A DNA stretch of 21,521 nt from Phoronis australis (GCA_002633005.1 NMRA01001156.1:25865-47385), one strand, 5' to 3'; counted from the stretch's first letter, positions 10,883 to 19,042 are shown. Translations and numbers: made by a program. The notes: a model not told the origin generated them from the letters alone.

Positions 10883-11209
10883 AGATCAAGATGTGGCCTT
10901 TTCCTCAACTCTGACAAGTTCAGGCACAACTTTAGTAATGTCTCTCCAAACTGTAAATGTGGTGACCATCAATCTTATCCTCATATTTTCTTCAAATGTC
11001 CCCTCATTGAATACCTGAGAGACTCACTCTTTCGTGCACTCAATGAAAACCAATCAATTGTTAACGCTCTCAATTCTTGCAATAATATCCCTACTAAAGT
11101 TACATTATTATTGAATGGTAGACCTAACCTTGACTTCGTTCTCAACGAATTCCTCCTAAGCAACGTTAGTAAATTTTTATGTACCGTTTATCAATATTGT
11201 TGCATCTGA
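10883..11209 (+). pseudogene. LINE C-terminal Cys/His tail
   Basis: In a third frame, preceded by a TAA at 10880, the translation reads RSRCGLFLNSDKFRHNFS, then NCKCGDHQSYPHIFFKCP, and ends ...FLLSNVSKFLCTVYQYCCI before TGA at 11207-11209. The C-x-C-x(n)-H-x-F-x-x-C-P spacing is the putative zinc-binding tail seen at the C-terminus of many CR1/Jockey-like proteins. It shows that the 3' end of the coding region is present even though the 5' half is lost. Confidence 0.8.
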
Positions 11210-11300
11210 TTTCCCTCAATGAATCTGTACATATTTTTGTTTTTATATATCTGTAATTGCATATCTAAGTATTGGAATACAAATTTTAGATACTACCTAA

Positions 11301-11722
11301 TTCTATATACCTCTATGTATATTAGTTTCATTTATGATTTGTTTACAACCCAGATATAATGCTTCGCGGTTTCTGGGTTTGCAATTATTTCTTTGTATGT
11401 TCTGTGTATTTTACACAAATTGCTATTTTCTAACTTTCTCAAATGCGAATTTGTCAAAATTTATGTCTCGGGACAGCTCGCTTTCAACTGAAAGTATTGG
11501 CATATCTGATAACCGTGTTTGGGCTATTGTATATCTCAAATACGTTTTAATGAGCTTGAGCTTAAAAGATTCTCTCACAAGAGGCCACAGGCACACATAT
11601 TATCAGAAACAACTTTAAGGCTATGACTAAGTTTGAGAGTGACTTCTGAAACTCCTATTCGCAAATGAACTTAAGAACGTCCTATGAAGTCCAATTCTTG
11701 ACGCTCACCGCTTGAATTCCAG
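11301..11722. other. AT-rich spacer, possible LINE 3' flank
   Basis: No gene is recognised here. The plus-strand open frame at 11334-11618 is Phe/Tyr/Leu-rich because the DNA is T-rich and shows no domain. Part of this stretch may still belong to the 3' untranslated region of the LINE. Confidence 0.5.
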
Positions 11723-12045
11723 CGGCTTCCAAGTGCCTTGGAAATCTTATTTCAATTGCCAGTTCGGATACACAAATTAATTTCGTCACAGAAAAAGCAA
11801 GTTTCATCACAGATGCCTTGAAGCAACCTTCGGTGGAGTTAACCAAGTTAATGGTTTTGAAAGATAGCTTCGAACAAATCAACGATTTGAACCAATGCTT
11901 GCGATCTGGAATTCAACTCAGTTGCGAATCATTCCAAGCATTCGAAAATTCCCCGTTTGTCTTGGTCCGTCAACGATATGCTCTCTTGCCGTTTTCCTTT
12001 TCAGAGAACCGAGCAGGCTTCTCCACTGCAATGCCATGCACTTGA
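11723..12045 (+). CDS. Unrecognised open segment, possible exon
   Basis: After a candidate acceptor (gaattccag ending at 11722) a frame stays open for about 107 codons to a TGA at 12043-12045. The translation begins AASKCLGNLISIASSDTQIN and continues with KASFITDALKQ and LKDSFEQINDLNQCLRSG. It looks helical and loosely like armadillo/HEAT-type repeats, but I do not recognise a family. Two minus-strand frames of similar length overlap it, so the coding strand is not certain. No good donor or polyadenylation signal was found. It could be an exon, an exon relic or chance. Confidence 0.2.
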
Positions 12046-12480
12046 GCTTTCGTGGCATTTTGAACATATTGTCACTTTCAGAATAAATTTTGATTAAGCA
12101 ATTGGTATAGATAGTTCCATTGAAATTGCCCAAAATTTGTTCATATGCACTTTTAAACCATGGGGTCAAACTTGTGTTTAAGTATTTTGACGTTATCATC
12201 TATTTTTAGATGATGTTTACTACTTTGGTTCTGGGGTCAAAACACTCTAAAGATTGTAGAAATTTCTGAGATCAAATAGTAACAGCCAGTGATATGATTG
12301 GATATAATCATGCGGTTTTTATTAGCCAACTACATTATTAGAATTTGGGCAGACGTTTGGAAAATACTCAGATGAGATTTAGTAGTTGAAGCTAGAACAC
12401 TTGCTAATGTGTACAAAACAAATTGTACAACGGAGACTTCCCATGGAAGACTCTAAAGAGGATCGTGACAAGGGCAAGGA
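12046..12480. other. Spacer without recognised features
   Basis: This is AT-rich DNA. No conserved coding frame, RNA gene or repeat was recognised. Confidence 0.5.
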
Positions 12481-12488
12481 AGCGTTAA

Positions 12489-12720
12489 CGAACAGGAAGT
12501 TAACTAGGAGCTTGTCACTTTTGCATAGTGGGTAGTAAGATCCTGCCTACAAGTGTTGCGCTACGAGAGATTGTGACCAGCAACAGGAATCGTGGGTAGA
12601 AAATACTGCCTGCAGGTGTCGCGTCACGAAAGGAGTGTGACCATCAAGTACGCTGTTACAGTACATTGTGTGTTAGTTCGAAGATTCACCAACAGGAGAG
12701 TCACTCAACAAGTGTCGAGT
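12489..12720. repeat. Imperfect minisatellite, unit of about 63 bp
   Basis: The word gtgggtag starts at 12529 and again at 12592. After each copy come ctgcctacaagtgttgcg / ctgcctgcaggtgtcgcg, then acgaga / acgaaa, then gtgaccagcaa / gtgaccatcaa. The phrase aacaggaag / aacaggaat / aacaggaga recurs at about 12491, 12582 and 12691, and caagtgtcgagtcc near 12708 looks like a third partial copy. The copies are well diverged, so the array is not young. Confidence 0.75.
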
Positions 12721-12845
12721 CCTACAGCTTGGATAACAGATACATGTAGGAAGTTTGATATGCAGCACAGACTTCAGTCAATGAATTCAGTAACCTTTTG
12801 ACTAAGTTCACGAATAGCATGCGTGCGCTGTGGATGTAAACATTT

Positions 12846-13200
12846 CTCTTTTCCTTTATTTTCCTTCTCTTTTGTCTTCTTGATCATGCGCGCACCCAGG
12901 GGGTGAAGTGGGCAAAAAAGCCGCCTTAAAGGAACAAAAAGTCCGAGAAAACGAGATAAAAGTCCACTGAAAAGGCGCGAACGTACAATTGACAGCTGTG
13001 AACGCGGTACCCCGCATTTTTAGCCTCCCCTGTTTTTTGTTAGGAAAAGGTCCACATAAAGCCCCCCTATATTTTAGACTGGGTGAGCGCATATTGACCT
13101 CTTTCTTCTTACACTTCATTGCAATTTCAATATAAATTTCAACCCAAAAGCCCCACAGTGTACAAGTACCTTTTACAGCAATTTCCCACAATGATTACTA
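12846..13200. other. Non-AT-rich block of unknown origin
   Basis: This block differs in composition from its surroundings, with purine-rich runs such as aaaaagtccgagaaaacgag and aaaagtccactgaaaagg, and C-runs around 13058-13068. A minus-strand frame (12856-13191) is open but Lys/Phe/Cys-rich with no domain. It may be a repeat copy; only a genome self-comparison would tell. Confidence 0.35.
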
Positions 13201-13213
13201 AGCTGGAATAAAG

Positions 13214-13312
13214 ATGAATGTGTTTATATGCGTGGGTGTGGTGTGTGTGTGTGCGCGTGGGCATGCTTGTGTGCGTACGTGGGCACGTGTGCACGTGTGT
13301 GTGCTATTTCAA
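13214..13312. repeat. GT/GC alternating microsatellite
   Basis: About 90 bases alternate mainly purine and pyrimidine (gtgtgtgtgtgcgcgtg, gtgtgcgtacgtg, gcacgtgtgcacgtgtg). This is an interrupted (GT)n tract of the kind that can take up Z-DNA in vitro. The overlapping Val/Cys-rich open frames are by-products of the repeat. Confidence 0.9.
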
Positions 13313-13319
13313 GACAAAG

Positions 13320-13846
13320 AGAAGCAGAGTTTTTGCTACTTTAATAAAAAATTACTCCGAAATTGTAAACCTTTTTTGGTATCATCCTTTAGAATATGTG
13401 CGGCATGAACACAATGTAAAAAATTACTCAGTGAATGTAGTGAATGCTGCCACAACAAATTCCTAAAAATTCACATTTTAAACCAGTCATTCTACATAAA
13501 AATAGGTATGAATACGTTCATACAACATATTTTCATCCTTGAAAGACAGTATAAGGCACCCCGATGGCATAAATCTTTCACTAAGCACTATTTACCCAAT
13601 TGTTCGATATGCTATTGCGAAGTCCCAAAAGAGTGCTCCGTGAAATTGGTTCGTTTCCTCTTTCCTTGCTCTAAAGCATTGGTCAAGGGGTCGAAATGAC
13701 ATCATGCCGATGAACCGCTATGACTTTGAGAAATCTCAAATTTCATCGCGTCCCTACTGTAGTTCACCAGAGTGAAGCTATAGGGGGCTCGGGCGTACTA
13801 CATACACGTGCAGTTTCAGGAAACAAATAAATCAAGGCATGGTGTC
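13320..13846. other. Spacer without recognised features
   Basis: No gene recognised. The plus-strand frame at 13508-13699 has no domain. Confidence 0.5.
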
Positions 13847-14280
13847 CAGTGCCCGACTGCATGAAACAGTCCCAAATAGAGACTCAACCAAGTTCTCTAA
13901 ATCTACTGCGCAATTATGAACCTGCGAAAACGCCGATTGTTCTTTCTGATGCTGTTTTAGTTTGATTACTAAGTCAGATTTTAGTATTGTTACAAATCGA
14001 GAGTGAACTTGAAGTTGAATTGTCAATATTATTGAAAATAAGTAGGGACCTTTTCATACAACACCTCCAATTTAAGGACTAAGTCCCTAATTATTTTGAT
14101 AGAATTACGGGCTCAGGTTTTAGGTATATGATTAGAAAATGCCGTTAGTCAAAGAAGAGCTCATAACAATGATAAAATTACAGAAAAAATCACATCTGTA
14201 CCTAAAAAACGAAACAAATACGAAAAAGAGGGAACTTAGTTCAGTTCCTATTAGGGACTGTTTCATGCAACCGGCCACTG
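13847..14280. mobile_element. 434-bp MITE with 52-bp terminal inverted repeats
   Basis: The left end (13847-13898) starts CAGTGCCCGACTGCATGAAA and the right end (14229-14280), read as reverse complement, starts CAGTGGCCGGTTGCATGAAA. The match continues through cagtccc.aatag..act.aac.aagtt, with roughly ten mismatches over 52 bp. The interior has no coding capacity but contains further aagtccct / tagggact words near the ends. Ends beginning CAGTG suggest the hAT superfamily, whose members make 8-bp target duplications; none is obvious here (left flank atggtgtc, right flank tgacctga), so the insertion is old or the class is wrong. Confidence 0.85.
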
Positions 14281-14304
14281 TGACCTGATCAAACCTGAAC
14301 GTTT

Positions 14305-14460
14305 TTGGTCCGCAGGGTTTAACTTACCACCACCAGTCCAACGTAATATTGCATCTAATTGTTTTATAAGTGTTGGTCTACAGAGGTTAATTTACCACCA
14401 TCAGCGCAATGCAATATTGCGTCTAATTGTTTCGTCGGTGTCTAGAGATCAACACACCAG
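14305..14460. repeat. Tandem repeat, unit of 68 bp
   Basis: The word ttggtc starts at 14305 and at 14373. Both copies continue with cagaggtt/cagggttt, ttaccaccaccag / ttaccaccatcag, caa.g.aatattgc.tctaattgttt. A third, short copy seems to begin with gtgtctagagatcaac near 14440. The array lies 25 bp beyond the MITE end. Confidence 0.85.
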
Positions 14461-15090
14461 AGGAAAAGCAAACGAATTTAATATCTGCGGTGTGTCTCAT
14501 GTTTGATATCTAAAGCTTACGAGCCCTACAGTATGTGTGGAAACAGCAACACCCTTGTTTGCGATTATCAAAGTTGTAAGCTAATACGTATTGTAAAATG
14601 GCCGTGCATATTGCACATAGGCGTATAAGCTGGATGGGAAAAATTATGGAGAATGCAGGTGGAGGCGGGGGTGGAATTGGTGGCGACCGAGCTCATATAC
14701 GGGGAAATTTAAGTCATTATACCCACATATAAAAAAGAAAAGTTCAGGGCCCGTATCTAATACCTGTATTTGGAATCGAATTGGAAGTTAATTTTGACAT
14801 TTCCCGTTCTACGTTTGCACGAACTCAAGAACAGTGTCCATTATCCTGTACTCGAGTACATTATGATTTAGGAAGATGCGTTCCATGCACAATTAAAGAG
14901 AAAATTGCAAGGTTCAAACCAATCTGAACAACATTATGGTTTAAATTCTAGTTTATAATTATTATTGCTATATTAACTGAATTGTACGTCGCTACACAAA
15001 GTTATTTACATATTTAGTGCCATGATGTTGTAACGCATTGTTGTAACGGCGAATAGAAACGGCGCCATTTTCGTTCGTTACACATCCGTG
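14461..15090. other. Spacer upstream of the P2X7-tail-like gene
   Basis: No gene recognised. Sequence at about 14770-14880, including cgaattggaag, ctgttc/cgttctac and ctcgagtacattatg, resembles 21155-21250 (ctcgagtacataatgg), so a dispersed repeat is likely. A clear promoter for the following gene was not identified. Confidence 0.5.
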
Positions 15091-15405
15091 ACGTGGTTTG
15101 GGGAGCACAATGGAAACAATGTGAGTTCAAGTGAGTACAGCAGCGTAGATGAGGAATACTTTGGAAGATACAGGGACGGACAGTTGGACTTTTCAGATGA
15201 TTCCGACCTTTCGGATGTGGAGGAGGAGGTGACAGATCCCATAGGAACAATTTGTGTTCACAGGTTTTCTGTAGTGGAGCCGTTCTCCCTCGATCCCATC
15301 CACGGCCCTGTCTCCGGTCGTTGAAGACTCAGCCCCAGCCGGTTCGTCCAATGGACATCCACGGGCACAAGGTGCGCAGCAGTTGCAATTGGATGTTTAT
15401 GACTG
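15091..15405 (+). pseudogene. Exon 1 relic of a P2X7-cytoplasmic-tail-like gene
   Basis: The first frame encodes SSSEYSSVDEEYFGRYRDG, then LDFSDDSDLSDVEEEVTDP, a Ser/Asp/Glu-rich leader. The frame closes at a TGA at 15322. The continuation is in another frame, open from 15275, as VVEDSAPAGSSNGHPRAQ then GAQQLQLDVYDW, where the last Trp codon is split by the donor TG|gtaaga at 15406. So at least one indel lies between 15275 and 15321. No in-frame ATG precedes the acidic part: the only nearby ATG (15110) runs into a stop after four codons. I read this as a damaged N-terminal exon of a standalone protein carrying the P2X7 tail domain; the leader before the Trp is inferred from splicing continuity, not from a family motif. 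A sequence error in a living gene is the alternative. Confidence 0.65.
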
Positions 15406-16308
15406 GTAAGAATATTATCAATATGTATCCTACAACCGCGAATTATTACTTGGTCAAAAGTAGGTCCTTTACCAGTCAATCCCAGGCGCCCACATCCCCA
15501 CTTGTGAATCGTGTCTCAGCCGTGGATAAATACCAGTTTTAGTGATAAAAAACTGGGATTTTTTTCATTTTAGCAAATCACTCAAAACTTTCTTGGTCTG
15601 TGATTATTTGTAGACAGTGTGGCTCATTGGTTTGAGCTCGTTAGATTCAGGTTAGAGTCCTGGCTTTCACTGGCAGACAATTGAGAATTGCACAAAATCA
15701 CAAAATCGTCTCCAACTTCTCTGAGACTGAGCTGGGTGTTACTTGCAAGTGAATAAATATATGCAAGGGAATGAATGAGAACCACCATGGAATAAGCGAC
15801 TGTAAAGTGTAAGAAGAGGATGAAAGAATCGCAATTTTATAATTTAAACTTTCTCACCTCGGTGCTTGGAGGGCGGGGGGAGGGGGCATAATTTTATAGG
15901 TTATGAAACAGGTCACTCCATTTTTTTCGTACTCAAGGGTCAAGTCAACTCGGAGAACGGGTCTCACGACTACTCACAAAAGAGTTGCCTGCATCAATGA
16001 ATCAGGGCTACTACCTTGTGTCTTAGGGTCAGCTAAAAATCAATCAACTAATGTCCATTACTATATATGATCAATTTGTATGAAAAATAAATAGGTTGTG
16101 ATGCTCTAAAGTTTGTTTTTTGGAAACATATTTGATTTTTGTTCTGTTGTAAACAGATCGCTGCTCAAGTGAGGTTTACTTTGAGCAATCAATTTTCTTG
16201 AAAACTGTAGTCGTATGCAGCTCCCTCAAGAGGCACTCTTGGTAAATTTTTGAATTCCAAATTTTGATGTTTATTGAAGTAATGTGTTGTTGATGACACA
16301 TCTTGCAG
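15406..16308 (+). other. Intron of the P2X7-tail-like gene (903 bp)
   Basis: The donor gtaaga at 15406 and the acceptor catcttgcag ending at 16308 rejoin a Trp codon (TG|G). The intron holds a tRNA-derived SINE and a G-rich tract (15868-15888). Retention of an intron shows the copy arose by DNA duplication or is the original locus, not by retroposition of an mRNA. Confidence 0.75.
15612..15790 (+). mobile_element. tRNA-derived SINE
   Basis: A tRNA-like head is visible. The A box tggctcattgg (15620-15630) sits in a D arm GCTC-attggttt-GAGC, and the B box ggttagagtcc (15650-15660) sits in a perfect T arm CAGG-ttagagt-CCTG. The two arms are only about 10 bases apart, so the anticodon arm is missing and this is not a functional tRNA. 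An unrelated body follows and ends near aataaatatatgcaaggg and aatgaatgag. The A and B boxes are the internal RNA polymerase III promoter of such elements. Ends are approximate; no target duplication was found. Confidence 0.75.
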
Positions 16309-16692
16309 GTGCACCTGGGGCAACTGTCAGACAACCTCAGTTGTTGATGAAAGAGTATGTTGTCAAGAGGTCGACTAGGTTGTTGCAAAACGTGAGGAAG
16401 AAATGAAGCGTGACAACTAACAAAGAAGAAAAAATGTATGGTGGAGCATGGGGGTTTAAACCTGTATACATCAATCGTGGTGTTTTGGACTGCATGGCTG
16501 CAATACAAAAGTCAATATCCTTATGCCTATGACAGACCATTGGATAAAAGGATGCGACACGTGGCCTACAGACAGTTCCAAAGATGGGTACACGGTCACA
16601 TAGGACAAACTGTTTGTGATGTCATTCCAGTAAGCGCAGTAGCCTGCATCAGAGCTTTCTACCCTCCGCTAGGAAATGAGGAGGACTCTTGA
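16309..16692 (+). pseudogene. Exon 2 relic: P2X7-tail-like cysteine-rich domain
   Basis: Spliced to exon 1 it reads DVYDW-CTWGNCQTTS, then VCCQEVD, a TAG stop (16376-16378), then VVAKREEEMKRDN. After frame changes it reads CMVEHGG, then FKPVYINRGVLD, then WLQYKSQYPYAYDRPLDKRM, then RHVAYRQFQRWVHGHIG and DVIPVSAVACIRAFYPPLG, ending at a stop at 16690. In vertebrate P2X7 the matching cytoplasmic tail has a D-W-C-x-C-G-x-C start, a Cys-Cys pair, an R-x-R-H-x-A-Y-R helix and an I-L-P-S-C-x-x-x-x-I-R-x-x-F-P end; it binds zinc and guanine nucleotide. Here the second Cys of the C-x-C is Trp, the Pro-Ser-Cys is Pro-Val-Ser, and two compensating indels flank FKPVYINR. The family is common as standalone proteins in invertebrates. 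Damage suggests a pseudogene. Confidence 0.75.
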
Positions 16693-16798
16693 GTTCCATG
16701 GATTTTCTTAATAGTTCCATCCATTTATAGATATCAACAGTTGTCTCAGCCTTGGAATGCTAACTCCTGTACATGACCTATGTATTCTATTATTAGAA

Positions 16799-17675
16799 CT
16801 TGTGACGATATCGGAGAATGACCAAAACAGTGAGCAACCAGTCTCACTTGAAGAACTAGATGCAACCCTACGTTCGATGAGTAAAGACTCGGCTCCCGGG
16901 CCGGATGGAGTTAAATACTCTAACCTGAAAAGCATGAGCACAGAGGGAAGAGCCAGCTCTTTCAGATCATAAACAGTTCACTTGTTGATAGAACCATGGA
17001 CCAGGACCTCAAAGACTACAGCATGGTGGTTATTCCAAAGCCGATGAAAGACCATAGTAAACTGAAGGGATACAGAATCATCACCATGGCGAACACCTTT
17101 GCAAAAATTACGAAAGAAATTGTAGCGCAGCGACTAGCATATGACCTAGAGAGACGTGGCTGTCTATCACCGAGAGTTGGAGGAGCTAGACCAAGAAGAT
17201 CCACTGTCTCCAACGTTGAAGCGATACTGCATGAAATTCAGCAGGGAATACAGGTTTCACAACCCACTGCAATTGCTCTCTTCGATCTGGAAGAAGCCTA
17301 CAACAAAGTGGATGTGGGTATTCTTGCCAACAAACTCAGACAAATGAAGGTGTCCGATATGATGATCCGTTGGATTCTAGTCTTGCTGGATACCCGCAGA
17401 TGTCACCTCAAATTCGGCAAGTGGAAGTCAGGCATCTTTGGAGCAAGCTCAGGCCTCCCACAAGGGTCCCCTCTCAGCTCAGTGCTCTTTAACGTCTATA
17501 CGGCAGATCTCATACAAGCAGCAAGTGTAGGTGGAGCTTCACCATACAGCTATGTTGATGACTTGATAGTCGCCAATGAGGCGAACACTCCAAGACATGC
17601 CATGGAGGGCCTGCAATCAGCAAGTGATGGTGTGGCCAATTGGACCAAAGAAAACAACATGTCCATCCAACCAGN
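16799..17675 (+). pseudogene. Reverse transcriptase domain (FDLEEAY ... YVDD)
   Basis: The first frame gives SLEELDATLRSMSKDSAPG and PDGVKYSNLKSM, the usual LINE RT entry motif. A one-base frame change near 16940 leads into the long frame: DYSMVVIPKPMKDHSKLKGY, RIITMANTFAKITKEIVAQR, then IALFDLEEAYNKVD with the first catalytic Asp (codon 17284), GASSGLPQGSPLSSVLFNVY (motif B) and YSYVDDLIV with the Asp-Asp pair (codons 17557 and 17560). All catalytic aspartates are intact although the protein is not. After NNMSIQP an N at 17675 coincides with a jump to sequence that normally lies well past the thumb, so a piece is missing. Confidence 0.9.
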
Positions 17676-18120
17676 GCAGCTCATGAATGCAACTGTCGGC
17701 GCAAGAACTGAGTATGGGCTCCATCTGTGCCTATGTGCCTCCCAACAGTCAATGACCAAACTACAGAGGATTCAAAACCAGGCCATGAGGATAGTAACCA
17801 GTGCAGCTAGACCCACTCCGGTAGACAGTTTCCAATACTGGTTAGGTATCAATATCATCCGTACTAAACAGAAGACACTAGCAGCCCAAGCATTTCTAAA
17901 GGCAGAACCAATTCTCATCCTCTGTACCTGGACTTGAGAGAGCATAGTGATGAGCACACTGCACAGAGGGTGAAAACTGTTCAACCATGGGTTATCGGAG
18001 CTAGGGAGCTTGTCGAAGAGGTATGTCCAGTGGTGATCATCAACAGCATAAAGTGGTCGAAAAGCAAAATTTGTCATCAACACCATGGAGATTGGATGCC
18101 GTCATTGGCGGGAAAGAGCT
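17676..18120 (+). pseudogene. Connector between RT and RNase H
   Basis: From the N the frame reads LMNATVGARTEYGLHLCL, then QSMTKLQRIQNQAMRIVTSA and FQYWLGINIIRTKQKTLAAQ. This is the conserved post-RT segment of I/R1-like elements (K-L-x-x-I-Q-N-x-A-x-R). The frame ends at 17937. The continuation lies in another frame as LDLREHSDEHTAQRVKTV, then QPWVIGARELVEEV, and stops at 18120. The frame change falls near 17915-17930. Confidence 0.8.
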
Positions 18121-18821
18121 GACTGTATCAACCAAGCAACTGTATCGGAATGGCTTGAAGAACAATCTCCCACAATCATTGTTGCAACGGTAGGCTCACT
18201 AAGAGATGACACTACGGCTTGGGCAGTAGTTGCTTGCACTCGCGAGGGTCAACGCCTCTTCGAATGGTCAACAGCACGCGCAGGAAAATCCTCGTCTTTT
18301 TAGAGCTGAATGTGAAGCATATGAAGACGCCCAAGTCTGGCTCTCACAAACACAACACCTGCAGACAGATCATTTCTACTTACGGACTCCCTCAGCCACA
18401 TTAGCAGGCTGAAAACTGGTCATATGAAAGATTCCTAGATCCCTCTGTTCATCTCTATTAATGGTCTCTTCAACAGTGTTTATATACCAGGACACTGTGG
18501 CATCTCATTCAACGTCAAGGCGGATGAGCTTGCAGGCATCGCAGAACCGATTGCCGACCTGCTCCTCACACCAGCAGATATAATCTCCAGAGTGCGTGAA
18601 TCGATTACGGATGTCGAGAATGTACAACAGCAGGAGAGATGGGCAACAAAGCGCCTCACAGAGCGAGGATGGCAATACGGAGATGCAGCAAAAACTCGCA
18701 TCAGGGGAAAAGATCGAAGAGTGTGTAACCAGCACGAACTTGGTTGCATCACCAAATTTACATTGCGTGCAATACTGGAAGGAGGAGGGCCAGAGACTAT
18801 GCCGGGGCATATCCTCTGACG
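18085..18821 (+). pseudogene. RNase H domain of the retrotransposon
   Basis: The domain is spread over two frames. The first part reads PTIIVATVGSLRDDTTAWAV: the family has a catalytic Asp in T-D-G-S, but here the codon at 18190 is GTA (Val). After an indel at a T5 run near 18295, FRAECEAYEDAQVWL supplies the catalytic Glu (codon 18308). Back in the first frame, LTDSLSHISRLKTGHMKDS supplies the Asp (codon 18385) before a TAG, and YIPGHCGISFNVKADELAG supplies the His and last Asp (codon 18523). The frame then runs through ERWATKRLTERGW to a stop at 18819. The loss of one metal-binding Asp and the breaks mean it is inactive. Confidence 0.85.
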
Positions 18822-18899
18822 TCGCCACAGAAAGAGAAACAGAAACAGCTAGGCCACAATATTTATTGTCATTGTATTGAAGAAACATTGAAATATTTC
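18790..18899 (+). pseudogene. C-terminal tail of the retrotransposon, cut by a MITE
   Basis: After another frame change the translation ends NIYCHCIEETLKYF, which resembles the start of the C-x-C-x-x-E-T-x-x-H-[FLI] zinc-knuckle-like tail in I/R1-type elements. The tail breaks off exactly where the next small element begins (18900), so its remaining Cys and His residues are missing. Confidence 0.6.
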
Positions 18900-19042
18900 C
18901 AGGGGCGGATCCAGGATTTTGAGTTAGGGGGCCATGGCACAGTATTAGCCAATATTGCCCGTCAGACATTGGTACCCCCAAACTGTCAAATGGAACCTGG
19001 GAAAATCTTAGGGGGGCATGGCCCCCTCTAAATCCGCCACTA
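18900..19042. mobile_element. 143-bp MITE with hAT-like ends
   Basis: The left end reads CAGGGGCGGATCCAGGATTT and the right end, as reverse complement, reads TAGTGGCGGATTTAG followed by gagggggccatg. Both ends also share a ggggggccatg-like block just inside. Short elements with ends of the form CAGTGGCGGATCC are widespread in animal genomes and fit the hAT superfamily. No 8-bp target duplication is visible (left aatatttc, right gtaagaac). It sits on the end of the LINE reading frame, so it either inserted into the LINE or marks a later rearrangement there. Confidence 0.75.

Larger units (their letters stand above)
9811..11300 (+). mobile_element. 5'-truncated non-LTR retrotransposon (Jockey/CR1-like)
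   Basis: This is the remnant of a LINE: the C-terminal half of a reverse transcriptase, the region after it, and a Cys/His-containing C-terminal tail, in one orientation but split over three reading frames. The endonuclease and the N-terminal RT blocks, including the first catalytic Asp block, are absent, as expected for an insertion truncated at its 5' end. After the last stop (11209) comes AT-rich DNA that is probably the 3' untranslated part; its end is not clear and could reach about 11640. I see no target-site duplication. The clade is inferred from motif style; CR1, Jockey and related clades cannot be separated by eye. Confidence 0.85.
16799..18899 (+). mobile_element. Non-LTR retrotransposon with RT and RNase H (I/R1-like), broken
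   Basis: This is a LINE remnant carrying most of a reverse transcriptase followed by an RNase H domain, all on the plus strand. At least five frame changes, an in-frame stop and a probable internal loss at an N inactivate it. RNase H after the RT is typical of the I, R1, LOA and related clades; I favour an I-like element. The apurinic endonuclease is missing at the 5' end, and the 3' end is cut by a small MITE at 18900. It begins about 100 bp after the P2X7-tail-like exon and has the same orientation. Confidence 0.88.

Noticed and set aside
13214-13466. Cys/Val-rich proteins on the plus strand
   Set aside because: They are translations of the GT/GC microsatellite.
15014-15250. Minus-strand Pro/His/Cys-rich frame
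   Set aside because: It is antisense to the acidic P2X7-tail-like leader. It lacks splice support and its composition is what the complement of the acidic codons would give.
15616-15672. A true tRNA gene
   Set aside because: D and T arms are present but the anticodon arm is missing and no acceptor stem pairs, so it is the head of a SINE.
16708-17213. Minus-strand frames over the second retroelement
   Set aside because: They are shadows of the RT reading frame, which has all catalytic motifs on the plus strand.
18480-18981. 158-codon minus-strand frame (Ser/Cys-rich)
   Set aside because: It lies opposite the RNase H domain and crosses the MITE boundary; no domain is recognisable.
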